NCBI GenBank assembly: GCA_021201735.1
Contig: JAJQEJ010000040.1
Coordinates: 1-43,543, forward strand
Reading direction: 5' to 3'
DNA from: Oscillospiraceae bacterium
GTDB lineage: Bacteria > Bacillota > Clostridia > Oscillospirales > Oscillospiraceae
Length of the DNA stretch: 43,543 nt
In this document: positions 7,859 to 14,962 of the stretch, piece by piece
Layout of the letters: every line of letters begins with the position of its first letter
How positions within the stretch are numbered: the stretch's first letter is position 1
Program-made: the position numbers and the translations under genes
Notes under the pieces: generated by a model
What the model saw: only the letters and a program-made list of their open reading frames with translations
What the model was told of the DNA's origin: nothing
The model's database searches: none

Positions 7859-8460
7859 ATGCGCAACTCTTCCGAATGGTTTTGCACCTGTGCATGGAAG
7901 AAGACATCAAGTAAGAACGCACGTATCCGGTCTCCCCTTTCCTTCCCGTCCATTTGATGATCCAGCAGGATTCCCATCTGCCCGAATACGCAAAAGGATG
8001 CAGCTGTCTTATCGTCACAGATCTGTGTCTCACCATTTTCATGCGCAAGCTTGATTGCATCGGCCACATATGGCATCATAATTTCTCCTACTTGAATGGA
8101 TAACTGGTCATGTATTTTCTTGCTGCCCTCCTGATGGAAAACGGGATAATATGTATTGTCTTGCGTTTCAACCTCCATATAACCGGGGAACCGCTCGACC
8201 TTCTGTCGCAGAGACAGTGACGCATCACAGACAACCGCTATCATTGGTGCTGCAAGGATATGCGCATATTCTTCCACGGCGCTGTCAAAGAGCGCCTCTT
8301 TCGACGGAAAATATCGGTAGCATAGCCCCTGCGCAACCCCCATCTTCTCCGCAATATCCGACATTTTTGTTTTCTCATAGCCCCTTTCAGCAAACACGGC
8401 GATCGCCGTTTCTAATATCTCCTGTTTTCGTACCTCCGGCTCTTTTGTGATTCGAGACAT
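7855..8460 (-). CDS. TetR/AcrR family transcriptional regulator
   Basis: A 201-residue regulator with a standard N-terminal TetR helix-turn-helix (ILETAIAVFAERGYEKTKMS, then DIAEKMGVAQGLCYRYFPSK) at residues 14-60 and a variable helical ligand domain containing several His and Tyr residues. ATG 8460 follows the ribosome site AAGGAGAA. It lies 10 bp behind the methyltransferase gene and 41 bp ahead of the superoxide dismutase gene on the same strand. It therefore probably regulates its own operon and perhaps the divergent DJ-1/PfpI gene. The ligand cannot be predicted. The combination suggests response to a redox-active or toxic compound, but this is inference from context. Confidence 0.9.
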   Translation of the reverse strand: MSRITKEPEVRKQEILETAIAVFAERGYEKTKMSDIAEKMGVAQGLCYRYFPSKEALFDSAVEEYAHILAAPMIAVVCDASLSLRQKVERFPGYMEVETQDNTYYPVFHQEGSKKIHDQLSIQVGEIMMPYVADAIKLAHENGETQICDDKTAASFCVFGQMGILLDHQMDGKERGDRIRAFLLDVFFHAQVQNHSEELRI

Positions 8461-8470
8461 CTTTTTCTCC

Positions 8471-9091
8471 TTACATTTTTATGTTCTTAGAGGCCACACT
8501 CATAAATCCGGTGTCGGTAATTCTGTCCCATGTGACCGTATGAAAATAGCGCGATAATAACCCGCATATTTCCTTTCTGGAATAAAACCGCACATCACCT
8601 TCGCTGCTGAATCTGATCAAACAGTTCGTAATTGAGCGAAAAAATGCGGGAATCCAAATATCACATAGGACAAAGACCCCATTCTTCTTGAGCACACGCC
8701 GTACTTCTGCCAGCACCGCTTCCGGGGACGGGTAATGATGAAACGAGTCATTGCAATAGACCACGTCAAAAAATTCATTATCAAACGGCAGGTGCTCCGC
8801 ATCTCCAAATGTCAAGATCGCGCTATCCCCCAGCTTCTGCTTTGCCTGTGCCAGCATGTTCTCTGAAAAGTCCACCCCGTATGCTTTGATCCGTGCATCG
8901 TTATCCGTAATCCGCTTTAAAACCGCGCCAGTCCCGCAGCCTAAATCCAGTATGGTTTCATAAGACAGGCCGGAAATGGTATTGACCAATGCCGGATAGA
9001 GCTTCCTTGCGTGTTGGCCTTTTGCGTCGTGATCATACGTTGCGGCTTGATGGTTAAACGTCTTTTTTGATTTCAATTTTGCCTGTTCCAT
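8471..9091 (-). CDS. class I SAM-dependent methyltransferase
   Basis: A 206-residue methyltransferase of the UbiE/Methyltransf_11 type. Motif I is ILDLGCGTGAVLKRI (residues 47-61). An acidic residue follows strand 2 (YGVDFSENML), then FGDAEHLPFDNEFFDVVYC and the post-motif RRVLKKNGVFVLCDIW. ATG 9091 is preceded by GAGGAG at 8 bases; the longer reading frame to 9145 has no better site. It is the first gene of a three-gene minus operon with a TetR regulator and a superoxide dismutase. No substrate-specific motif is recognised. Small-molecule methylation, perhaps of a quinone-like or xenobiotic compound, is possible but not shown. Confidence 0.88.
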   Translation of the reverse strand: MEQAKLKSKKTFNHQAATYDHDAKGQHARKLYPALVNTISGLSYETILDLGCGTGAVLKRITDNDARIKAYGVDFSENMLAQAKQKLGDSAILTFGDAEHLPFDNEFFDVVYCNDSFHHYPSPEAVLAEVRRVLKKNGVFVLCDIWIPAFFRSITNCLIRFSSEGDVRFYSRKEICGLLSRYFHTVTWDRITDTGFMSVASKNIKM

Positions 9092-9151
9092 ATAAAAGCT
9101 CCTCATAATAATAAATTTACGGTGTTTTGAACAAGCGCACCGCATGAAAAC

Positions 9152-9180
9152 TTGTCATCCTATACTGGATGTGGGATAAT
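9152..9180 (+). promoter_or_regulatory. putative sigma-A promoter of the DJ-1/PfpI gene
   Basis: TTGTCA (9152-9157) and GATAAT (9175-9180) with a 17-bp spacer, 92 bp upstream of the start codon, in the divergent region shared with the methyltransferase operon. Confidence 0.5.
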
Positions 9181-9271
9181 GAGTGTAACAGACAGAGGGC
9201 GCAATATTCGCCAGACTATGCGCTGCATATTTACCATCTCCAGAGAAAACAGGCCGCAGGAGGTTCAGAAG

Positions 9272-9862
9272 ATGACTGAGTTTAATATTGTCCTTTTTGA
9301 TGATTTCGAGACACTAGATGCCTTTGGGCCTGCCGAAATCATTGGCAAGATGGCTGAGACGTACAGCCTAAAATACTTTTCTTGCAATGGAGGAATTGTT
9401 ACAAGCAGCCAAAACATTAAAACACAAACGTATCCTTTCCATGAACTCAACGCCGACGGGGTCTTACTCATACCCGGCGGCATGGGGACACGAAAACTTG
9501 TGGATGATTCCGGCTTTATCCACAAGTTGACTATTGCCGCCAATGCCGCAGCTTTTGTGCTAACCGTTTGTACAGGTTCTGCGCTCCTTGCTAAAACCAA
9601 TTTGCTCGACAACAGACAGGCAACCTCAAACAAAAAGGCGTTTGATTGGGTGCAATCTGTTAACGAAGCGGTCATATGGGTGAAACATGCTCGCTGGGTT
9701 GTAGATGGGCGGTTTTACACCTCATCCGGTATTTCGGCTGGCATGGATATGACTTTAGGGTTTATTTCTGATTTGCATGGGAAAAGCATTGCACAAAATG
9801 TCGCCGACGCCATTGAATACATTTGGAACTCCGACAAAAATTCAGACCCTTTTTCTTCTTGA
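9272..9862 (+). CDS. DJ-1/PfpI family protein (isocyanide hydratase-like)
   Basis: A 196-residue member of the DJ-1/PfpI superfamily. The motif LDAFGPAEII (residues 15-24) resembles the LDxxGPxE signature of isocyanide hydratases and AraC-linked PfpI domains. LLIPGGMGTRK is followed by the nucleophile elbow LTVCTGSALLA with Cys 100. The ATG at 9272 has GCAGGAGG 7-8 bases upstream; the longer frame from 9152 starts inside the promoter region and is rejected. It is divergent from the methyltransferase-TetR-dismutase operon and could share its control. A stress or small-molecule detoxification role is likely for the family. The substrate is unknown. Confidence 0.88.
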   Translation: MTEFNIVLFDDFETLDAFGPAEIIGKMAETYSLKYFSCNGGIVTSSQNIKTQTYPFHELNADGVLLIPGGMGTRKLVDDSGFIHKLTIAANAAAFVLTVCTGSALLAKTNLLDNRQATSNKKAFDWVQSVNEAVIWVKHARWVVDGRFYTSSGISAGMDMTLGFISDLHGKSIAQNVADAIEYIWNSDKNSDPFSS

Positions 9863-9943
9863 CTTTTTATAGCTGGGCTTTCTATCCTGCAGTATAACAT
9901 AATCATTGCCGCACGTCAATGAATAATATTCATTCATTTAGTC

Positions 9944-9992
9944 TAAACAAGTGTACCCCGCTCTCCCAAAGAAAGCGGGGTACACTTGTTTA
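9944..9992. terminator. long perfect hairpin between convergent genes
   Basis: A 19-bp perfect inverted repeat (TAAACAAGTGTACCCCGCT at 9944-9962, complement at 9974-9992) with an 11-base loop lies between the DJ-1/PfpI gene and the convergent signal peptidase gene. It has no long T run after either arm, so termination could need a factor, but the position fits a bidirectional terminator. Confidence 0.65.
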
Positions 9993-10005
9993 AGCATTGA
10001 TTGAT

Positions 10006-10596
10006 TTAGGATACCCCGCCAAAATGGCTAAACGGGAACGCGATCAGCAGCACATGGCCCATGACGTAGCGCGTATCAATCGCGCCGCAGCGCACGTTGC
10101 GGCTGTCGGAGGAGTGGTTGCGGTTATCCCCCATCACAAAGATGGAGCCCTCCGGCACCTCCAGATGCGTAATGGTCTCATACATACTCTGCGGGTACTC
10201 CATCAGCTCATTGATGTACGGCTCATCAAGCACCTCGCCGTCCACTGCGACGGTACCCGCGTCATAGTCGATATCCACTGTCTGGCCGCCCAAGGCGATG
10301 ACACGTTTGACAATGGATTTATCCAAAAAGATGTCCTTTGTCAGCACAACAACATCCCCCCGCTGCGGCTCGTAGCCGATACTCTGCAGCACCAGCATGT
10401 CCCCATCATTGAGTGTGGGCAGCATGGACTCGCCATCTACAAATACAATGCGGCCAAGAAAGGTAAATACAAGGATCAGGCAAACCAGCGCGCCGACCAG
10501 CGCCTGTAGCCAAAAATAGGCGTCCTGTTTCAGCGCGTCCGCATTCGACAGCTTTTCTTCTCTCGGCTGCTCACTTATTTTTTGTTCTTCGGGCAA
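10006..10596 (-). CDS. lepB: signal peptidase I
   Basis: Membrane-bound serine-lysine protease that removes signal peptides from exported proteins. It has 196 residues, the short Gram-positive SipS-type length. The N-terminal part is cytoplasmic and polar. One membrane segment spans residues 28-48 (FWLQALVGALVCLILVFTFL). Box B GESMLPTL carries catalytic Ser 57, KRVIALGG carries catalytic Lys 97, and the GDNRNHSSDSR box lies near residue 160. The start is TTG 10596, supported by GGAGG nine bases upstream and by the good promoter TTGCAA-17-TATAAT. It follows the yhaN-like gene by about 50 bp but has its own promoter. The large secreted SLH and LPXTG proteins of this window would be among its substrates. 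Confidence 0.95.
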   Translation of the reverse strand: MPEEQKISEQPREEKLSNADALKQDAYFWLQALVGALVCLILVFTFLGRIVFVDGESMLPTLNDGDMLVLQSIGYEPQRGDVVVLTKDIFLDKSIVKRVIALGGQTVDIDYDAGTVAVDGEVLDEPYINELMEYPQSMYETITHLEVPEGSIFVMGDNRNHSSDSRNVRCGAIDTRYVMGHVLLIAFPFSHFGGVS

Positions 10597-10639
10597 TCAA
10601 ATCCGCCTCCGTTCGGGTATCCAGACAAAATACCATTTG

Positions 10640-10668
10640 ATTATAACTTATCTTTCCGCCAATTGCAA
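10640..10668 (-). promoter_or_regulatory. sigma-A promoter of signal peptidase gene
   Basis: On the minus strand TTGCAA (10663-10668) and a perfect TATAAT (10640-10645) with a 17-bp spacer, overlapping the end of the upstream ATPase gene. About 44 bp separate it from the TTG start. Confidence 0.65.
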
Positions 10669-12900
10669 GTAATTAACTGTCGCCGCCGCCGCGCTACTTC
10701 GATGTTGTTGCAATGCCCACGCGCTATCCCGCCCGTGGCAGGTGAAGAGCAGGATTTGCCGCGTTGCTCCCATCTGCGCGAGGACCTGCAGAGCGAGCTG
10801 CGCTCTTTCATCGTCAAAAAAGGCAAGTGCGTCGTCCAGAATCAGCGGGACGAAGGCGTCCTCCGGCAGCAGCAGTTCGCACAGCGCAAGGCGCACTGCA
10901 AGATAGAGCTGGTCGCTCGTCCCGCGCGAGAGGGCGATGGATTCATGCGGCAGAACGGCGCCGTGTTCTCTCGCGGTCGCCGTAAACGCGCGGTCGAGCG
11001 TCACCGCGTCATACCGCCCGCCGGTCAACCGCTCCATCCACGCCCCCGCAAGGTGGTTGAGCGCGGGGGAAAAGCGTGCCTGCATCTCGTTATTCGCCTC
11101 TCCCATGGCCTCCATTGCAATCCGGAGCGCCTCATACTCCGCTTCCCGCCTTGTGATATCCGCTTGCAGCTGCGCCTGCCGTGCCCTCATCTGCTCCGGC
11201 GCACCCATCTGGTCGAGCTCGCCCCGGGCGTGCGCGCGCACGCGCCCCACCGCCTGCAATTCCTGCTCTGCTTGGGCAAGCCGCCGCGCCGTCTCGTCGG
11301 GCGCAAAGCGGGGGGCGACACCGGCGGCATCCCCGCTCGGCTCCACTTCCGACTGCGGTGCGGGGATGGAATCCACCAGCCGCTTTGCCCCCGCAAGGGC
11401 GACGTTACTTTTCTCCAGCTTTTCCCCGATACTCAGCGCCTTGGAGATCGCCGCCGACACGCCGAACATCTCCTGCACCTTTGGCTCAAAGGGGCGCACC
11501 AGCTCTAACAGGCTGCGCTTGATGTCCTCCTGCTCCGCGCGCAGCTGCGCGTGCGCCGCCTGCACGTTTTCCCGTGTGCGCGTCGCCTCGGCCGCCGCCG
11601 CCCACTTTTCGCGGTACTGGCTGACACGCGGCAAAATTTCCTCCACAGTCGCCACCCCATAGCGCGCGAGAATATCCTTCTTTCCCGCCCGCGCACGTCC
11701 GCGTAACACGAGCGCCACAATCAGCAAAATCACCCCCGCGGCGCCGCAGGCAATGGCGGCATACAGCAGCAGGATGGTATCCGGCAATAGCAGCAGCCAC
11801 GAAACAACACCCGCCGCCAACGCGACAAAAAGGAGGATGGAAAGGGGTAGCAGGCTCCGGCACTGTTGTCCCGCCGCCGCCTCATCCCGCACCGCCTGTT
11901 CCCACACCTCGTCCGGCTTCTGACCTGGGAACTGCGAATCCTCCCGCGCGGCGAGCGCCGCCTGCTCTGCCTGCAGCGCCTCCTCGGTGTGCTGCTCGGC
12001 AAGGCGTAAATTTGCCTCCACCGTGCGCAGATAGGCAAGTTGCCCCTGCCCGTCGCGCAGTGCCGCCTCCGGCGGGATCCCCTCAGCCAGTTGCCGCAGG
12101 CGCGTGGCTTCCTCCGCTGTATCCCGGTATTCCCGCTCCGCCGCTTCATACTGCGCCCGCTGCGCGGCGTGGACGGCACTTTCCTGTGCGGCGCGTTCCC
12201 TGCGCAGGCGTGCCAGTTCCTCCTCCAGCGCGGTGGCGCTCCGGTCGGCCTCGGCCAGCCGGGCAGCTACCTCCTCCTGCCGCGCAAGACCGCCTTCCAA
12301 CGTGCGCAATTCCTCCTCAAGTGCGGGCAAAAGCCCACTGCGGTTGAATCTGCGCCGGTTCTTCCAGTCCCGCAGCTGTTTTTCCACCTGCGAGTAGGAT
12401 ATCTCCTCCTGTCCCGTGGAGACAAGCGCCGCAATGCGTCCCTCCAGCGTGGGGGCGGCATCCACCGCCATGGCGCCCTGTCCGATAAAGGCGGAGCGCT
12501 CAAATACCTCCCGCGGCACACCGAGCAGCATTTCGCCAGAATTCTCCCCTGTCATGCCGGGTACCGGCACTCCGGTCGCGGTATAGAAGGCCTGAAAGGT
12601 GCCGAAGAGGGTATTCCCCTTGCTGCCGCGCAGAATGGTGATGGCTTCCCCGTTCCACTCCAGCTCAAGCTTGCCCTCCGCGGGGCTGCCGCTCCACGGG
12701 CGGTAGCGGTTTTTCTCCGCCATGTAGCCCTGCTTGTCCCGCTCCTTGGTGGGGATGCCGTAGAGCATGGCGCGCAGAAAGGCGCACCATGTGGATTTTC
12801 CCGTCTCGTTGGGTGCCTGCACGACCGTAAGGCCCGTACCGGGCGTGAGGGTGGCGTTTTGCAGGTTCCCGAAGGTCGCCGTCATACGTTTGATCTTCAT
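10648..12900 (-). CDS. YhaN-like SMC/SbcC-type AAA family ATPase
   Basis: A 750-residue ATPase of the SbcC/RecN-related YhaN type. Walker A APNETGKST lies at residues 29-37, and long coiled coils rich in Glu/Arg/Ala lie on both sides. A central hydrophobic hairpin (LLPLSILLFVALAAGVVSWL, then LLLYAAIACGAAGVILLIVA) is typical of YhaN rather than SbcC. The C-terminus has an ABC-like signature LSRGTSDQLYLAVRLAL and Walker B PLILDDALAFFDDERA. ATG 12900 overlaps the stop of the yhaO-like gene as ATGA. The N-terminal extension in the same frame is rejected, because it is the nuclease gene read in another frame. With YhaO it should form a DNA repair nuclease complex. The exact substrate is not established from sequence. 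Confidence 0.9.
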   Translation of the reverse strand: MKIKRMTATFGNLQNATLTPGTGLTVVQAPNETGKSTWCAFLRAMLYGIPTKERDKQGYMAEKNRYRPWSGSPAEGKLELEWNGEAITILRGSKGNTLFGTFQAFYTATGVPVPGMTGENSGEMLLGVPREVFERSAFIGQGAMAVDAAPTLEGRIAALVSTGQEEISYSQVEKQLRDWKNRRRFNRSGLLPALEEELRTLEGGLARQEEVAARLAEADRSATALEEELARLRRERAAQESAVHAAQRAQYEAAEREYRDTAEEATRLRQLAEGIPPEAALRDGQGQLAYLRTVEANLRLAEQHTEEALQAEQAALAAREDSQFPGQKPDEVWEQAVRDEAAAGQQCRSLLPLSILLFVALAAGVVSWLLLLPDTILLLYAAIACGAAGVILLIVALVLRGRARAGKKDILARYGVATVEEILPRVSQYREKWAAAAEATRTRENVQAAHAQLRAEQEDIKRSLLELVRPFEPKVQEMFGVSAAISKALSIGEKLEKSNVALAGAKRLVDSIPAPQSEVEPSGDAAGVAPRFAPDETARRLAQAEQELQAVGRVRAHARGELDQMGAPEQMRARQAQLQADITRREAEYEALRIAMEAMGEANNEMQARFSPALNHLAGAWMERLTGGRYDAVTLDRAFTATAREHGAVLPHESIALSRGTSDQLYLAVRLALCELLLPEDAFVPLILDDALAFFDDERAQLALQVLAQMGATRQILLFTCHGRDSAWALQQHRSSAAAATVNYLQLAER

Positions 12901-13976
12901 ATCCGGCAGTCCTCCCCCCGCTCGAGCGCCGCGAGCCCGAACTGCACGGCAAGGGACACGTCTTCTCCCCCCTCGCCGCGCGCGCGCATGCACCGCAGGA
13001 AGGCTCCCGTGAGGGTGTCCTCCTCCAGCCGCGCCCAGATATCCCGCGGCGGCAGGGTGTGGTCGATGACGCTGATAGAATAAAACCGGCCCGCAAGCAT
13101 CCGCTCCAGCGCGGCGGTGTCCACGTGCTCCGCCTCACCGGTCAGAATCAAGCGGTAAAAATCCCGCTCGGCACCTTTCGGCAGGGTGTCCAGCAATGCC
13201 TGTCCGATGTCCTCCCGTCCGGTCACGTCCCGTTCGACAATCTCAAACCGGCGCGCCCCGATGGGGACAAATTCCGCCGTCGTCTCCTCCTCTGCAATCG
13301 TCACGAGCAGTACGCCCTTCTCCCCCGTCTCGTCAAAGCCCCGCCCCGCGGGGCAACCGGGGTAGGCCCAATCGGTTCCCCCGTCCCGATGCAGGCCACT
13401 GCAGGTGTGGATATGCCCCAGCGCCAGATAGCGGAGCCCGCTCTGGGCAATCATCTCCACCGTCAGGTTGGCGTCCGGCTTCATCATCCCTGTGATATCG
13501 GCGTGCAGCGCCATAATATGCACCCCGCCGTCCTTGGGCGCGATAAAATCCTCCAGCGGCGCGCGCAGGCGCGTCGGGGTAAACGCCGCGCCGTACACGG
13601 TGCAGCCGAGCGCGGGCAGTGGCACGGACGTGACCGCCTCCTCCGTGAAAATATGTACGTTCTCCGGCCACGGACACGCGGAATAAACCGAGCGGCCGGC
13701 GCAGAGGTCATGGTTCCCCGGCGCGATGAACACCGGCACTTCCATCCGCTTGAGGGCGGCGGTGAGGGCGCGCAGTGTCTCAAAGCGGGGCTGCTCATCC
13801 GCGTCGAAGAGGTCGCCCGGCAGCAGGACCAGATCCACGTCCCGTTCCCGCGCCAAATCGGCAATGCGGCCCACCATCTCCCGCTGCTCCTCGCGCAGCT
13901 GCGCCGCCTGCTCCGGCGCGCACCACGAAAAGGGCGTGTCCAAGTGAAAATCCGCCGCGTGCAGAATACGAATCAT
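12897..13976 (-). CDS. YhaO-like DNA repair exonuclease (SbcD/Mre11-type metallophosphoesterase)
   Basis: A 359-residue calcineurin-like nuclease with the five metal-binding motifs in order: ILHAADFHLDTPF, LLPGDLFDADE, APGNHDLCAG, IMALHAD and LALGHIHTC. These match Mre11/SbcD and the YhaO subgroup. The C-terminal part is a capping region. The ATG at 13976 overlaps the stop of the ymdB-like gene (ATGA), with AAAGGAAA upstream inside that gene. Its own stop overlaps the start of the yhaN-like gene. Three genes with ATGA links point to translational coupling and a stoichiometric nuclease-ATPase complex. Confidence 0.93.
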   Translation of the reverse strand: MIRILHAADFHLDTPFSWCAPEQAAQLREEQREMVGRIADLARERDVDLVLLPGDLFDADEQPRFETLRALTAALKRMEVPVFIAPGNHDLCAGRSVYSACPWPENVHIFTEEAVTSVPLPALGCTVYGAAFTPTRLRAPLEDFIAPKDGGVHIMALHADITGMMKPDANLTVEMIAQSGLRYLALGHIHTCSGLHRDGGTDWAYPGCPAGRGFDETGEKGVLLVTIAEEETTAEFVPIGARRFEIVERDVTGREDIGQALLDTLPKGAERDFYRLILTGEAEHVDTAALERMLAGRFYSISVIDHTLPPRDIWARLEEDTLTGAFLRCMRARGEGGEDVSLAVQFGLAALERGEDCRI

Positions 13977-14776
13977 AATGGCAATTTCCTTTCTCTCTCG
14001 TCCGCCACGTCCACCCGCTGGACGGCAACGCACTTGCCGTCCTCCGTGTCGATGGTAAAGAGGACGCTTTCCAGCTTGCACGGGCCTTCCGCCGGTTCAA
14101 ACCGCTGCGGCAGCCCGCCCAGAAACCGATTCATCGCCTGTTTCGGGCTCATGCCAAGTACGGAGCACGCGGGCCCGGTCATGCCCAAATCCGTCACAAA
14201 GCCCAAGCCCCTCTGCATGACCTGCGTATCCGCCGTCGGGACGTGGGTGTGGGTACCCCACAGCGCATGCACCCGCCCGTCCAGATACCACGCCATCGCG
14301 CCTTTTTCACTCGTCGCCTCGGCGTGGAAGTCCACAAGCACCATATCCGCCTTTATCTCCGCCAAAATGCGGTCGATCACGGCAAAGGGGCTGTCAAAAT
14401 TACAGTCCATCTCACAGCGTCCAATGAGATTGATCACCCCGACGCGCAATCCGCCCGGCCCGTCGAAGACCCCCCACCCGCGTCCGGGCGGAAGCGCAGT
14501 ATAGTTTGCGGGGCGCAGGATATAGCGGTTGTCCTCCAAATACTTGGTAATTTGCAGCCGGTTCCACGTATGATTGCCAAGCGTAATCACGTCCGCGCCC
14601 GCCGCAAAAATATCGTCGGCCTGGCGCGGCAGAATCCCCACACCCGACGCGTTTTCCCCGTTGACCACGGTGAAGTGCACATCCCGCTCCCCCTGAATCC
14701 GGCGCAGGCTGCGGCGCAGCATATCAATGCCGCTCTCCCCCACCACGTCGCCGACCGCCAGTATATTGCACAGCAT
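13973..14776 (-). CDS. ymdB: YmdB-like metallophosphoesterase (TIGR00282 family, cyclic nucleotide phosphodiesterase)
   Basis: A 267-residue protein very close in length to B. subtilis YmdB (264 aa). Motifs in order: ILAVGDVVGESG at the N-terminus, VVNGENASGVGI, LGNHTWNR, VDFHAEATSEK, and WGTHTHVPTADTQV, with TDLGMTGP after. These are the family metal ligands. YmdB hydrolyses 2',3'-cyclic mononucleotides and controls multicellular behaviours in Bacillus; here the role is inferred by homology. The start is ATG 14776, 6 bases after a perfect AGGAGG. An earlier in-frame ATG lies directly against the ribosome site and is less likely. It heads the ymdB-yhaO-yhaN operon, which is an unusual partner set for ymdB (in Bacillus it sits near rny). 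Confidence 0.92.
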   Translation of the reverse strand: MLCNILAVGDVVGESGIDMLRRSLRRIQGERDVHFTVVNGENASGVGILPRQADDIFAAGADVITLGNHTWNRLQITKYLEDNRYILRPANYTALPPGRGWGVFDGPGGLRVGVINLIGRCEMDCNFDSPFAVIDRILAEIKADMVLVDFHAEATSEKGAMAWYLDGRVHALWGTHTHVPTADTQVMQRGLGFVTDLGMTGPACSVLGMSPKQAMNRFLGGLPQRFEPAEGPCKLESVLFTIDTEDGKCVAVQRVDVADERERKLPL

Positions 14777-14863
14777 AGCCATCCTCCTCGCTCCGCTTAT
14801 CATACCCTTTATTATAAGGGATATGTGACAAAAGGGCAAACGCAAAAAAATCTGTTCCCCCTC

Positions 14864-14892
14864 TTGCTTTTTCCGTGGGAAAGTATTATGAT
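14864..14892 (+). promoter_or_regulatory. sigma-A promoter of htpG
   Basis: TTGCTT (14864-14869) and TATGAT (14887-14892) with a 17-bp spacer, placed directly in front of the CIRCE operator. Confidence 0.65.
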
Positions 14893-14895
14893 GGT

Positions 14896-14922
14896 TTAGC
14901 ACTCAAGCCAAAAGAGTGCTAA
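14896..14922 (+). promoter_or_regulatory. CIRCE operator (HrcA binding site)
   Basis: TTAGCACTC at 14896-14904, nine spacer bases, then GAGTGCTAA at 14914-14922: a perfect match to the CIRCE consensus. It begins 3 bp after the -10 box and covers the expected transcription start, so HrcA should repress htpG and release it on heat shock. Confidence 0.95.
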
Positions 14923-14962
14923 AACGTGTTAAAACAATTTTTAATCATAGGAGGCAACCATT

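Noticed and set aside
10582..11508. 308-aa and other plus-strand frames over the yhaN-like gene
   Set aside because: Arg/Pro/His-rich shadows in a coiled-coil coding region; no start signals.
13059..14504. 481-aa plus-strand frame over yhaO and ymdB
   Set aside because: Antisense shadow; both minus-strand genes carry full motif sets and overlapping start/stop codons.
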